64,000 nucleotides of DNA, taken from JAAEPI01 sp965212145 (lineage in GTDB: Bacteria > Bacteroidota > Bacteroidia > Cytophagales > Cyclobacteriaceae). Shown here piece by piece: positions 34,000 through 43,824 of this stretch (position 1 is the first letter of the stretch; each line of letters starts with the position of its first letter). The stretch covers positions 62,001 through 126,000 of the forward strand of contig CBDBUY010000002.1 in NCBI GenBank assembly GCA_965212145.1. Direction: 5' to 3'. The notes under the pieces were generated by a model. That model made no database searches. It was not told the origin of the DNA and worked only from the letters and a program-made list of their open reading frames with translations. Position numbers and translations under genes: made by a program.

Positions 34000-35148
34000 A
34001 TGGATAATCGAATCCAAATATTTGATACAACATTAAGGGACGGTGAGCAGGTGCCCGGTTGCAGACTTGATACGGAGAACAAACTCCTCATTGCAGAGCA
34101 GTTGGAGCAGTTAGGAGTAGATGTCATAGAGGCAGGTTTCCCGATTTCAAGTCCAGGAGATTTTGAGAGTGTTACTCAAATCGCAAAACTCATAAAAAAC
34201 GCTACAGTTTGTGCTCTTTCAAGAGCTGTTGAAAAGGACATTGAAGCAGCGGGAGAAGCTGTGAAACATGCGGCCCGTCCACGGATTCATACGGGCATTG
34301 GCACGTCAGATCAGCATGTGTTTACCAAGATCAAAACCACCAAAGAGAACATCATAGAAATTGGAGTCAAGGCCGTGAAGATGGCCAGAAAATTCACCGA
34401 TGATGTGGAGTTCTATGCAGAAGATGCTGGAAGAACTGACAATGAGTACTTGGCCAAAGTGGTGGAAGCTGCTATCGCTGCAGGCGCGACGGTAGTGAAT
34501 ATTCCTGATACCACTGGTTTTTGTCTTCCGGAAGTTTATGGAGCGAAAATCAAGTACCTAGTGGATAATGTGAAAGGAATAGAGAATGCGACTATCTCAA
34601 CTCATTGTCACAACGACCTAGGACTAGCCACCGCCAATTCATTTGCAGGAGTTCAAAATGGTGCCCGTCAAATCGAGTGTACCATCAATGGAATCGGAGA
34701 GCGAGCAGGTAATACCTCGCTTGAGGAATGCGTGATGATCATGAAGAAACACGGCGATCAGGGATTCACAACGGGTATCCATACGGAGAAATTTCACATG
34801 ATCAGTCAACTCGTTTCGGAGAAAATGAACATGGTGGTTCAGCCGAACAAAGCTGTTGTGGGAGCCAATGCATTCGCCCATTCATCTGGTATTCACCAAG
34901 ATGGGTTTATCAAAAACAGAGATAACTACGAAATTATTTTCCCTGAAGAAGTGGGAGTGGGGCAGTCACAGATTGTACTTACGGCCAGAAGTGGAAGAGC
35001 AGCATTAAATCATAGATTGAAACAAATCGGTGTGGACTTGAGCAAGGAAGATTTACAACCTGTTTACGAAGCATTTCTCGATTTGGCAGATAAAAAAGAC
35101 GTCATCGAGGATGTTGATTTGAAAGAATTGGCGGCAGTTTATTCATAA
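34000..35148 (+). CDS. leuA: 2-isopropylmalate synthase, catalytic part only
   Basis: This 382-aa enzyme condenses acetyl-CoA and 2-oxoisovalerate, the first step of leucine synthesis. The DRE-TIM metallolyase barrel is complete: FDTTLRDGEQ (8-17, metal-binding Arg-Asp), GFPISSPGDF, STHCHNDLGLA and NGIGERAGN, then GIHQDG of the linker. The protein ends after subdomain II, so the C-terminal allosteric LeuA dimer domain present in E. coli-type LeuA is missing. The first gene of the operon; the start at 34000 is preferred because an upstream ATG falls in the promoter. Leucine feedback inhibition at this enzyme is therefore not expected by the standard mechanism. Confidence 0.93.
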   Translation: MDNRIQIFDTTLRDGEQVPGCRLDTENKLLIAEQLEQLGVDVIEAGFPISSPGDFESVTQIAKLIKNATVCALSRAVEKDIEAAGEAVKHAARPRIHTGIGTSDQHVFTKIKTTKENIIEIGVKAVKMARKFTDDVEFYAEDAGRTDNEYLAKVVEAAIAAGATVVNIPDTTGFCLPEVYGAKIKYLVDNVKGIENATISTHCHNDLGLATANSFAGVQNGARQIECTINGIGERAGNTSLEECVMIMKKHGDQGFTTGIHTEKFHMISQLVSEKMNMVVQPNKAVVGANAFAHSSGIHQDGFIKNRDNYEIIFPEEVGVGQSQIVLTARSGRAALNHRLKQIGVDLSKEDLQPVYEAFLDLADKKDVIEDVDLKELAAVYS

Positions 35149-35166
35149 GTTAAAAGACAACAAGAA

Positions 35167-36582
35167 TTGGAACCGAAAACATTATTTGATAAAATCTGGG
35201 ACTCACATGTGGTGAGTGAAATTGAAGGTGGACCGAGTGCTCTCTATATAGACTGCCACCTGATCCATGAAGTGACGAGTCCTCAGGCATTTGCTGGAAT
35301 CGAAAAGCGTGGAGTGTCTGTTTTTAGAACTAACAGAACGTTCGCTACGCCGGATCATAACATCCCGACGATTGACCAACACCTACCTATCAAGGATGCC
35401 TTGTCAAAATTCCAGGTGGACAAGTTGACCGAAAATTGCGAACGACACGGAATTGAACTTTACGGATTGAATCATCCCTATCAGGGAATTGTACATGTAG
35501 TTGGACCTCAGCAAGGACTGACTCAGCCAGGGATGACCATCGTTTGCGGCGATAGCCATACATCTACCCACGGCGCTTTTGGAGCAATTGCGTTCGGAAT
35601 TGGAACGAGTGAAGTGGAAATGGTTTTGGCTTCTCAGTGTATCATGCAGCCTAAGCCTAAGAAAATGCGCATTACGGTGAATGGCGAACTTGGGGAGGGC
35701 GTGACCGCCAAAGATTTGATTTTGTATATCATCTCAAAAATCTCCGCAGGTGGAGGAACTGGCTACTTCGTGGAGTACGCCGGAACGGCATTCGAGAGCC
35801 TTTCTATGGAAGGTCGAATGACAGTTTGCAACATGAGTATCGAGATGGGCGCACGTGGCGGCTTGATTGCACCAGATGAAAAAACTTTTGAGTATATCAA
35901 AGGCAGAGAAATGGCCCCAAAAGGAGCAGATTTTGATGCAGCCGTTGCTAAGTGGAGGGAATTGAAAACCGATGATGGAGCAGTGTTCGATCGTGAAGTA
36001 GAATACGATGCAGCTGATATCGAGCCAATGATCACATATGGCACGAACCCAGGAATGGGCACGAAAGTGAAAAGCTCAATACCGTCAATCTCCGAAATAG
36101 AACCTACTGAGCAGCAATCTTACAAAAAGGCACTTGACTACATGGGGTTTGGCGATGGTGATGAGCTTATCGGCAAGCCAATTGATTATGTATTCGTTGG
36201 GAGCTGCACGAATGGTCGAATCGAAGATTTAAGAGAAGTAGCAGCATTCGTAATAGGCCGCAAGAAAGCTGACAATATCACAGCTTGGATAGTGCCTGGT
36301 TCCAAACAAGTAGAAAAACAAGCGCAAGAAGAGGGGATCGTAGAGGTGCTGGAAGCTGCAGGATTCAAACTTCGCCAGCCAGGCTGCTCTGCATGCCTAG
36401 CGATGAATGATGATAAAATTCCTTCAGGAAAATACGCCGTTTCTACTTCTAACAGAAACTTCGAAGGAAGACAAGGCCCGGGTTCACGAACGCTTCTTGC
36501 AAGTCCGTTGACCGCTGCAGCTGTAGCCGTAACAGGAAAACTTATTGATCCGCGTTCACTGCTCCAAGTACCAACTACCTAA
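35167..36582 (+). CDS. leuC: 3-isopropylmalate dehydratase large subunit
   Basis: This 471-aa subunit carries the [4Fe-4S] cluster that isomerises 2- to 3-isopropylmalate, and in citramalate-using bacteria also citramalate to 3-methylmalate. The aconitase signatures are GDSHTSTHGAFG, VGSCTNGR and GCSACLAMN, giving the three cluster cysteines. The start is TTG at 35167, since no ATG precedes the conserved KTLFDKIWDSHVV. It follows leuA by 18 bp and partners LeuD. Confidence 0.96.
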   Translation: MEPKTLFDKIWDSHVVSEIEGGPSALYIDCHLIHEVTSPQAFAGIEKRGVSVFRTNRTFATPDHNIPTIDQHLPIKDALSKFQVDKLTENCERHGIELYGLNHPYQGIVHVVGPQQGLTQPGMTIVCGDSHTSTHGAFGAIAFGIGTSEVEMVLASQCIMQPKPKKMRITVNGELGEGVTAKDLILYIISKISAGGGTGYFVEYAGTAFESLSMEGRMTVCNMSIEMGARGGLIAPDEKTFEYIKGREMAPKGADFDAAVAKWRELKTDDGAVFDREVEYDAADIEPMITYGTNPGMGTKVKSSIPSISEIEPTEQQSYKKALDYMGFGDGDELIGKPIDYVFVGSCTNGRIEDLREVAAFVIGRKKADNITAWIVPGSKQVEKQAQEEGIVEVLEAAGFKLRQPGCSACLAMNDDKIPSGKYAVSTSNRNFEGRQGPGSRTLLASPLTAAAVAVTGKLIDPRSLLQVPTT

Positions 36583-36600
36583 ATCCAACTACTTAGAAAG

Positions 36601-37194
36601 ATGGCAAACGACAAATTCACAAATTTTACTTCATCGGCTGTTCCACTTCCAACAGAGAATGTGGATACTGACCAGATCATCCCAGCAAGATTCCTGAAGG
36701 CAACAACACGAGAAGGATTCGGTGAGAATCTTTTTAGAGATTGGAGATATGACCAAAGCGGTAACCCTATTGCTGGTTTTCCATTGAACGACGTGAAATA
36801 TTCTGGAAAAATTCTTTTAGCAGGAAAAAACTTCGGTTGTGGATCCAGCCGTGAGCATGCCGCTTGGGCAGTTCATGATTATGGATTCAAAGTAGTAGTG
36901 TCCAGTTTCTTCGCAGACATCTTCCGAGGAAATTGCTTAAACAATGGCGTTCTGCCGATTCAAGTGACTGCAGAATTTGCCAAGAACGCTTTTGCGGCAA
37001 TTGAAGCTGACCCGAATGCACACTTTGCAGTGGATCTGGAAGCTCAGACTTTCACCAATGTAAGCACAGGGGAGTCAATCGGTTTTGACATCAGCTCTTA
37101 CAAAAAAGAGTGCCTACAAAATGGGTATGACGACATTGATTATTTGATCAATCTCAAAGACAAAATAGAAGCTTTCGAGGAAGCAAGAGCATGA
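36601..37194 (+). CDS. leuD: 3-isopropylmalate dehydratase small subunit
   Basis: This 197-aa swivelling subunit completes the LeuCD dehydratase. Family residues are seen in PTENVDTDQIIPARFLK near the N-terminus and NFGCGSSREHAAWAVHDYGFKVVVSSFFADIFRGN in the middle. The length is normal. Its TGA overlaps the start of the next gene (ATGA), so the citramalate synthase-like gene is coupled to it. Confidence 0.96.
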   Translation: MANDKFTNFTSSAVPLPTENVDTDQIIPARFLKATTREGFGENLFRDWRYDQSGNPIAGFPLNDVKYSGKILLAGKNFGCGSSREHAAWAVHDYGFKVVVSSFFADIFRGNCLNNGVLPIQVTAEFAKNAFAAIEADPNAHFAVDLEAQTFTNVSTGESIGFDISSYKKECLQNGYDDIDYLINLKDKIEAFEEARA

Positions 37195-38723
37195 GCTTAG
37201 AAATCCTCGATACCACCCTTCGCGATGGCGAGCAGACTTCCGGTGTATCTTTCACCGTCGGAGAAAAACTGTCTATTGCCAAGCTCATTCTTCAAGAATT
37301 GAAGGTGGATCGATTGGAGATTGCCTCTGCGCGTGTATCCGAGGGAGAATACGAGGGATCAAGAAAAATTATCGAATGGGCTAAGAAAAAGGGCTTTTTG
37401 GATCGAATCGAAATTCTTGGTTTCGTTGATGATGGGGTTTCCCTTAACTGGATCGAGGAAGCAGGGGGAAAGATCATTAATCTACTTTGTAAGGGATCTC
37501 AAAGGCATTGCGAAAAACAATTGCGAAAAACACCTGATGAGCACCTTCAGGACATTATCGACAACATAGAGGCTGCAGATAAGCTCGGAATTACGGTAAA
37601 CGTGTATTTGGAAGATTGGTCAAACGGAATGATCGGATCACCAGATTATGTTTTCAAAATGGTCGAGGGAATCAGCAAGACCTCAGCGAAGCGAATCATG
37701 CTCCCAGATACTTTAGGCATTTTAAATCACGTTCAGACGGGTGATTTCTGCCGTCAAATGGTGGAGAAATTCCCAAATGTTCATTTCGATTTCCATGGAC
37801 ACAACGATTACGACCTTTCTGTAGCCAATGCTTATGAAGCTATCAATGCAGGCGTTCACGGTATTCACACAACTCTGAATGGGCTAGGTGAGCGAGCAGG
37901 AAATGTTCCGCTTTCGAGTGTGATGGGAATTTTGCGTGACCACCTGAAAGTGGTAGTCAATATTGACGAATCCAAGCTTTACAAAGTAAGTAAGGTTGTT
38001 GAGTCATTTTCAGGAGTTAGAATCCCTCAGAACAAGCCGCTCATAGGAGAATTTGTTTTCACCCAAACGAGCGGTATCCACGCCGATGGCGATACTAAGG
38101 ACAATCTGTATCAAACAGAGCTTAGCCCGGATCGCTTTGGAAGGAACTACTCATATGCACTTGGCAAGCTTTCCGGTAAATCGAACATTCAAAAAAATCT
38201 AGAGGAACTCGGGATTCACCTGACTAAAAAGGAACTCAATAAAGTTACTGAGCGAATCATCGAATTGGGTGATAAGAAGGAAGCAATCACGCAGGAAGAT
38301 CTCCCTTTCATTATCAATGACGTACTTGGAAACAGCATTGCCGACCCTACTGTCGAGATTATGAATTACAGCCTTTCAGTAGCTAAGGGGCTCAAGTCTA
38401 CGGCAACAGTTTCAGTAGCAATAGAGGGGATAGTGCAAGAGCAAACAGCTTCAGGTGATGGACAATACGATGCGTTTATGAACGCCCTCCATGAAATTTA
38501 CACACGACTGGGTCGCTCATTCCCGCGATTGGTGGATTACGAAGTACACATTCCTCCTGGAGGAAACACCGACGCGTTGGTAGTCACCACGATTCACTGG
38601 GAGCAGGACAATAAAATATTTAAAACCAAGGGGTTGGATTCTGATCAGGCAATTGCTGCCATCAAGGCCACCACGAGGATGTTGAACATACTTGAGAATA
38701 AAGAAAAAGTACATGAATCATAA
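37191..38723 (+). CDS. cimA: LeuA-family synthase, probably (R)-citramalate synthase
   Basis: This 510-aa protein is a second member of the DRE-TIM family (DTTLRDGEQ at 7-15, FHGHNDYDLSVAN, NGLGERAGN), longer than LeuA because it keeps the C-terminal regulatory domain (about 380-500, with SGDGQYDAFMNAL and VHIPPGG-TDALV). From memory of Leptospira interrogans CimA it shares many stretches (NVYLEDWSNG, SPDYVFK, FTQTSGIHADGD, YSYALGKLSGK). I infer that it makes (R)-citramalate from pyruvate and acetyl-CoA, which LeuCD and LeuB can turn into 2-oxobutyrate for isoleucine. A 2-isopropylmalate synthase role cannot be ruled out from sequence. Coupled to leuD (ATGA) and overlapping leuB by 11 bp. Confidence 0.8.
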   Translation: MSLEILDTTLRDGEQTSGVSFTVGEKLSIAKLILQELKVDRLEIASARVSEGEYEGSRKIIEWAKKKGFLDRIEILGFVDDGVSLNWIEEAGGKIINLLCKGSQRHCEKQLRKTPDEHLQDIIDNIEAADKLGITVNVYLEDWSNGMIGSPDYVFKMVEGISKTSAKRIMLPDTLGILNHVQTGDFCRQMVEKFPNVHFDFHGHNDYDLSVANAYEAINAGVHGIHTTLNGLGERAGNVPLSSVMGILRDHLKVVVNIDESKLYKVSKVVESFSGVRIPQNKPLIGEFVFTQTSGIHADGDTKDNLYQTELSPDRFGRNYSYALGKLSGKSNIQKNLEELGIHLTKKELNKVTERIIELGDKKEAITQEDLPFIINDVLGNSIADPTVEIMNYSLSVAKGLKSTATVSVAIEGIVQEQTASGDGQYDAFMNALHEIYTRLGRSFPRLVDYEVHIPPGGNTDALVVTTIHWEQDNKIFKTKGLDSDQAIAAIKATTRMLNILENKEKVHES

Positions 38724-39792
38724 GATTGCAAAATTGCCCGGAGATGGAATCGGGCCAGAGATTGTAGAGCAGGCTGTTAAAGTTATGGATGCTATCGGTG
38801 AAGCATTTGGCCACACCTTTGAGTTCACTTTTGGTGAAGTAGGAGCTTCAGCCATTGATGCCACGGGAAATCCTTATCCGGATGAAACCCACGAAATATG
38901 CATGAATTCGGATGCTGTGCTTTTCGGAGCAATAGGTGACCCAAAGTATGATAACGATCCTAAGGCCAAAGTTCGACCTGAGCAGGGTCTTTTGGCTATG
39001 AGAAAAAAACTTGGCCTTTACGCCAATATCCGACCCGTTACCACTTTCCCATCATTGAACTACAAAAGCCCATTACGACAAGATATCGTGGAAGGCGCTG
39101 ATTTTGTGGTGATCCGCGAGCTGACAGGAGGAATTTATTTCGGTGAACCAAGAGGGCGTGCTGAGGACGGAAAAACAGCTTTTGACACATGTGTTTACAA
39201 TGTTTCTGAAATCGAAAGGATATTAAAACTGGCATACGAATACGCTGGAAAAAGAAGAAAGCAACTCACTGTAGTTGATAAGGCCAATGTGTTGGCAACT
39301 TCCAGACTTTGGAGAGAAGTAGCACAGCGAATGGAAAAAGATCAGCCAGATATCGAGACTGATTACATGTTCGTGGATAATGCGGCTATGCAGTTGATCC
39401 AGTGGCCAAAGAAATTTGATGTGATGGTGACCGAAAATATGTTCGGTGACATCCTCACAGATGAAGCCAGCGTCATTACAGGTTCACTTGGACTTTTACC
39501 TTCTGCCTCTGTAGGTCTTCATACTTCGGTTTTCGAGCCGATTCATGGATCATATCCGCAGGCTACTGGTAAGAACATCGCGAACCCAATAGCAACCGTA
39601 CTTTCTGCAGCGATGCTTTTGGAATCTCTTGATTTGACTACCGAGGCAGACGTAATCAGAAGTGCTGTGAACCAAATTATTGATGAAAGCTACCTCACCG
39701 AAGATTTGAATAAAGAAGAGCCAAAATCCACCTCCGAAGTTGGAGATCGACTGGCTGAAATTGTAAAAGAAAAAGCATCAGCAACTGCATAA
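38713..39792 (+). CDS. leuB: 3-isopropylmalate dehydrogenase
   Basis: This 359-aa NAD-dependent oxidative decarboxylase converts 3-isopropylmalate to 2-oxoisocaproate. Signatures: LPGDGIGPEIV (N-terminal), RPEQGLLAMRKKLGLYANIRPV (substrate arginines), RELTGGIYFG, and EPIHGSYPQATGKNIANP with the NAD-binding residues. The start at 38713 gives the normal N-terminus MNHKIAKLPGDG; it overlaps the previous gene by 11 bp. In the citramalate route it would act on 3-methylmalate too. Confidence 0.96.
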   Translation: MNHKIAKLPGDGIGPEIVEQAVKVMDAIGEAFGHTFEFTFGEVGASAIDATGNPYPDETHEICMNSDAVLFGAIGDPKYDNDPKAKVRPEQGLLAMRKKLGLYANIRPVTTFPSLNYKSPLRQDIVEGADFVVIRELTGGIYFGEPRGRAEDGKTAFDTCVYNVSEIERILKLAYEYAGKRRKQLTVVDKANVLATSRLWREVAQRMEKDQPDIETDYMFVDNAAMQLIQWPKKFDVMVTENMFGDILTDEASVITGSLGLLPSASVGLHTSVFEPIHGSYPQATGKNIANPIATVLSAAMLLESLDLTTEADVIRSAVNQIIDESYLTEDLNKEEPKSTSEVGDRLAEIVKEKASATA

Positions 39793-39801
39793 CAAAAGTT
39801 T

Positions 39802-39820
39802 CCTCTGTGGTTTCACGAGG
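39802..39820 (+). other. Hairpin in the leuB-ilvD gap
   Basis: CCTC-T-GTG, loop GTTT, CACGAGG: seven pairs with one bulged T, 10 bp before the ilvD start. The largest gap inside the operon (38 bp) is here. It could affect RNA processing or translation of ilvD; it has no T-run, so it is not a terminator. Confidence 0.4.
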
Positions 39821-39830
39821 TAAGAAATAA

Positions 39831-41504
39831 ATGAGCGAACTAAATCGATATAGCAAGACGATCACTCAGGATCCTTCTCAGCCGGGCTCTCAGGCACAAT
39901 TATATGCCTTGGGACTAAGCGAAAATGATCTGAAAAAAGCACAGGTAGGAATCGTGAGTACAGGTTTTGAAGGAAACCCGTGCAACATGCACCTCAATAT
40001 CCTGGCACATCAGGTGAAGAAAAGCGTGAATGAAACCGACTTGCTTGGTCTGATCTTTCACACGATTGGTGTGAGTGATGGCATGTCCAATGGTACTGTT
40101 GGGATGAAATATTCCCTTGTATCTCGTGACATCATTGCTGACTCTATCGAGACAGTGGCAAATGCTCAATTCTATGACGGAATCGTATCGGTTGTTGGTT
40201 GTGACAAAAACATGCCGGGCGCAATGATGGCGATGGGCCGTTTGAACCGTCCCTCTCTTTTAGTGTATGGTGGCACGGTACGCCCAGGGAAATGGAAAGG
40301 TGAAGATCTAAATATAGTATCTGCCTTTGAGGCATACGGAAAGCGATTAGGGAATGACATTTCCGATGAAGATTACGACGGCATCATCAAAAACTCGATC
40401 CCGGGACCGGGAGCCTGTGGCGGAATGTACACCGCCAATACTATGTCATCTGCCATTGAGGCAATGGGCATGAGCCTGCCAAGCTCAGCGTCTAATCCTG
40501 CTGAAGGTGATGCCAAGCAAAATGAAATCGCAAAAGTTGGTAAGGCCATTTATCACCTTTTGAAAGAAGACATTCGCCCAAGTGATATAATGACAAAGGA
40601 AGCATTCGAGAATGCCATTCGCGTCATCATGATTTTGGGTGGATCAACTAACGCTGTGCTTCATTTGATTGCTATGGCGAAGGCGGTGAATGTTCCTATT
40701 GGCTTGGATGATTTTCAAAGACTTTCTGACACTACACCATTTATAGCTGACTTGAAGCCGAGTGGTGAATATTTGATGGAGAATCTGCACAAAGTTGGTG
40801 GAGTTCCGGCAGTGATGAAGAATATGTTGCAGCAGGGATACCTTCATGGTGATTGCCTGACTGTCACTGGAAAAACATTAGCAGAGAATCTTGAAGGTTA
40901 CCCTGATTTGGCCAATGGCCAGAAAGTAATTCATGATTTCAGTGAGCCAATTAAAAAATCCGGACACCTACAGATTCTCTATGGAAATCTAGCCCCGGAA
41001 GGAGCTGTGGCAAAAATCACAGGAAAGGAAGGAGAGCATTTTGAAGGACCAGCTCGATGCTTCAATGATGAATTCGAAGCTATCGAAGGCATTGGCAAAG
41101 AAGTTAAAAAAGGTGAGGTCATCGTGATTCGCTATTCAGGCCCGAAAGGTGCTCCTGGAATGCCAGAAATGCTGAAGCCGACGGGAGCGGTTATGGGAGC
41201 AGGTCTAGGAAAGGACGTGGCGCTGATTACTGACGGAAGATTTTCCGGAGGTTCACACGGATTTGTGGTTGGACACATTACGCCTGAAGCTCAGGAAGGT
41301 GGCCCGCTCGGTCTTATCCGAAATGGAGACATCATTTGCATTGATGCAGTGAAAAACGAATTGAAGGTGAAGTTGACAGATGAGGAGTTGGAGCAAAGAA
41401 GAAAAGAATGGGATCAGCCGGCTTATCGCGCTGATAAAGGAGTTCTAAGAAAATATATCAACTCCGTGGCAACAGCTTCGGAAGGTTGTGTAACCGATGA
41501 ATAG
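39831..41504 (+). CDS. ilvD: Dihydroxy-acid dehydratase
   Basis: This 557-aa iron-sulfur enzyme dehydrates 2,3-dihydroxy acids to 2-oxo acids for valine and isoleucine. Conserved blocks: NPCNMHLN (cluster Cys), VGCDKNMPGAMMAM (second Cys), GPGACGGMYTANTM (third Cys) and TDGRFSGGSHGFVVGHITPEA. The length is normal. It precedes ilvB, which starts 8 bases before its stop. Confidence 0.97.
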   Translation: MSELNRYSKTITQDPSQPGSQAQLYALGLSENDLKKAQVGIVSTGFEGNPCNMHLNILAHQVKKSVNETDLLGLIFHTIGVSDGMSNGTVGMKYSLVSRDIIADSIETVANAQFYDGIVSVVGCDKNMPGAMMAMGRLNRPSLLVYGGTVRPGKWKGEDLNIVSAFEAYGKRLGNDISDEDYDGIIKNSIPGPGACGGMYTANTMSSAIEAMGMSLPSSASNPAEGDAKQNEIAKVGKAIYHLLKEDIRPSDIMTKEAFENAIRVIMILGGSTNAVLHLIAMAKAVNVPIGLDDFQRLSDTTPFIADLKPSGEYLMENLHKVGGVPAVMKNMLQQGYLHGDCLTVTGKTLAENLEGYPDLANGQKVIHDFSEPIKKSGHLQILYGNLAPEGAVAKITGKEGEHFEGPARCFNDEFEAIEGIGKEVKKGEVIVIRYSGPKGAPGMPEMLKPTGAVMGAGLGKDVALITDGRFSGGSHGFVVGHITPEAQEGGPLGLIRNGDIICIDAVKNELKVKLTDEELEQRRKEWDQPAYRADKGVLRKYINSVATASEGCVTDE

Positions 41505-43242
41505 AGGCGATATGAATACATCGACACTTGAAGTAGAAGAAAAGAAATCTGGAACGGTGAAAATATCCGGATCTGAGGCTGTGATTAAATGCCTGCAAGC
41601 CGAAGGAATAGACACCATTTTCGGTTATCCAGGTGGGGCTATTATGCCAATCTATGATGCCTTATACCAATATCAGGATGTGGTTAATCATATTCTTGTT
41701 CGTCACGAGCAAGGGGCTGTTCACGCTGCTCAAGGACTCGCGCGGGTTACTGGACAAGTCGGCGTATGTATGGCTACCTCAGGACCTGGAGCGACAAATC
41801 TTATCACCGGTATCGCTGATGCAATGATTGACTCCACGCCATTGGTATGTATCACAGGACAAGTCGCAGATCATTTGTTGGGAACAGATGCTTTTCAGGA
41901 AACCGACGTGGTTGGTATTTCCATGCCTGTCACAAAGTGGAATTATCAAGTGACCAAGGCAGAGGAAATTCCTGAGGCGCTGGCTAGGGCATTTTATATA
42001 GCCAGAACAGGAAGACCCGGACCGGTTCTTATTGACATTACTAAGAATGCTCAGTTCGCAGAGTTTGATTTCAAGTACGAGCCCTGCAAAAAAATCAGAA
42101 GCTATCACCCATATCCGGTGATTGATGAAATTAAGATTGAACAGGCTGCCGCGCTGATCAATCAGGCCAAGAAGCCAATGATGTTGGTGGGGCAGGGTGT
42201 GATTTTATCCGATGCGCAGAAGGAGTTGGTGGAGTTTGCAGAACGCACCGGCATTCCGGTGGCCTCCACGCTGCTTGGACTTTCGGCCATTTCCAATGAT
42301 CACCCACTTTATGTTGGGTATTTAGGAATGCATGGCAATTACGGCCCAAATGTCAAGACCAACGAATGCGATGTATTGATAGCTGTGGGCATGCGTTTCG
42401 ATGATCGAGTCACGGGAGACTTGAAAACCTACGCCAAGCAGGCGAAAGTCATTCACATTGAAATTGACCCTTCGGAAATCAACAAGAACGTTCATGCCGA
42501 CGTGGGTATTAATGCCGATGCGAAAGTTGCTCTCCTTTCACTTATTGGAAAGGTCGATCGGAACTCGCACCCAAAGTGGTTGGAGGAATTTCAGGTGTGC
42601 ACTAAAATCGAACATGACAAAATTCGAGCAGGAGAAATGCACCCGACAGAAGGCGGTCTAAAAATGGCTGAGATCATCACGATGATTTCTGAAAAGACAG
42701 ATGGAAAGGCAGTGATCGTAACTGATGTTGGACAGCACCAGATGGTAACTAGCCGATATTATGAGTTTAAAGACAAGCGTCAAAATATTACCTCCGGAGG
42801 CTTAGGAACCATGGGATTTGCGCTTCCAGCAGCGATGGGAGCAGCGATGGGTGAAAAAGAAAGACCGGTAATCGCGGTGATTGGTGATGGAGGCTTTCAG
42901 ATGACCATACAGGAATTGGGCACCATTTTTCAGAGCCAAATTCCAGTCAAGATTTTGATCCTCAATAACAACTTTCTGGGGATGGTTCGTCAGTGGCAGG
43001 AGCTGTTTTTCGAAAAAAGATATGCTTCCACAGAATTGGTAAATCCGGATTTTGTGGCGGTAGCAAAAGGCTTCCGAATTGACGCATTCAAAGTAGAAGA
43101 ACGAGAAGATTTAGCAACATCAATTGATCGTTTTTTGGCTGCCGAAGGACCCATACTCCTTGAAGCAGTAGTGGAGAAAGAAGAGAATGTTTTCCCAATG
43201 ATTCCTACCGGAGCATCGGTTTCAGACATAAGATTAGAATGA
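41497..43242 (+). CDS. ilvB: Acetolactate synthase large (catalytic) subunit
   Basis: This 581-aa ThDP- and FAD-dependent enzyme joins two pyruvates, or pyruvate and 2-oxobutyrate. Features: catalytic Glu in RHEQGAVHAAQGLAR, GPGATNLITGIADAMIDSTPLV, the FAD domain in the middle, and the ThDP motif GDGGFQMTIQEL with NNNFLGMVRQWQ. The start can be ATG at 41497 or 41512. It overlaps ilvD and, by ATGA, ilvN. Confidence 0.97.
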   Translation: MNRGDMNTSTLEVEEKKSGTVKISGSEAVIKCLQAEGIDTIFGYPGGAIMPIYDALYQYQDVVNHILVRHEQGAVHAAQGLARVTGQVGVCMATSGPGATNLITGIADAMIDSTPLVCITGQVADHLLGTDAFQETDVVGISMPVTKWNYQVTKAEEIPEALARAFYIARTGRPGPVLIDITKNAQFAEFDFKYEPCKKIRSYHPYPVIDEIKIEQAAALINQAKKPMMLVGQGVILSDAQKELVEFAERTGIPVASTLLGLSAISNDHPLYVGYLGMHGNYGPNVKTNECDVLIAVGMRFDDRVTGDLKTYAKQAKVIHIEIDPSEINKNVHADVGINADAKVALLSLIGKVDRNSHPKWLEEFQVCTKIEHDKIRAGEMHPTEGGLKMAEIITMISEKTDGKAVIVTDVGQHQMVTSRYYEFKDKRQNITSGGLGTMGFALPAAMGAAMGEKERPVIAVIGDGGFQMTIQELGTIFQSQIPVKILILNNNFLGMVRQWQELFFEKRYASTELVNPDFVAVAKGFRIDAFKVEEREDLATSIDRFLAAEGPILLEAVVEKEENVFPMIPTGASVSDIRLE

Positions 43243-43799
43243 TGGAGGAGCAGCATTATACATTATCCATTTTGACTGAAAATAAGTCGGGATTGTTGAA
43301 CCATATCACGATCATTTTCACGCGCCGTAAAATCAATATTGAAAGTCTGAACGTCTCCACCACGGAGGTCAAAGGACTGAGTAGATTCACGGTGGTTATC
43401 CGTAGTACACGCGCACAGGTAGACAAAGTGTGTGAGCAAATCAGAAAACTGATCGATGTGCTCGGAGCGTTCGTGTATGACGATCATCAGATTTTTTATC
43501 AGGAAATCGCCTTGTATAAAATCGAGGCGGACGCGTTTTCCAATCGATCAGATTTGGACGCATTCGTGAATGAAAATGGAGCTCGCGTGTTGGAAGAAAA
43601 TGAACATCACATTCTAATTGAGAAGACTGGAAAAAAGCAAGACACACACGCTTTGTATGAGAAATTGGAAAAACACGGCCTACTTGAATTTGCAAGATCA
43701 GGCAGAGTGGCTTTATCCAAATCAATGAGAAAAACAGAGGCTTACATCAAGGAACTTGAGAACAGTAAGTCAAACGAATTAAGTATCAAAAACTATTAA
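43239..43799 (+). CDS. ilvN: Acetolactate synthase small (regulatory) subunit
   Basis: This 186-aa subunit has an N-terminal ACT domain (YTLSILTENKSGLLNHITIIFTRRKINIESLNVSTTE) that binds valine for feedback inhibition and a C-terminal domain that contacts IlvB. It starts at ATGATGGAG overlapping the ilvB stop. Because LeuA here lacks an allosteric domain, this and CimA are the obvious feedback points of the pathway. Confidence 0.95.
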   Translation: MMEEQHYTLSILTENKSGLLNHITIIFTRRKINIESLNVSTTEVKGLSRFTVVIRSTRAQVDKVCEQIRKLIDVLGAFVYDDHQIFYQEIALYKIEADAFSNRSDLDAFVNENGARVLEENEHHILIEKTGKKQDTHALYEKLEKHGLLEFARSGRVALSKSMRKTEAYIKELENSKSNELSIKNY

Positions 43800-43824
43800 C
43801 AAGAATCAATTTAACTAAGAAGAA

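Noticed and set aside
37191..38723. Homocitrate synthase as identity of the second LeuA-like protein
   Set aside because: Its C-terminal domain is the LeuA/CimA regulatory type and it lies within the leu operon, with no lysine genes nearby.
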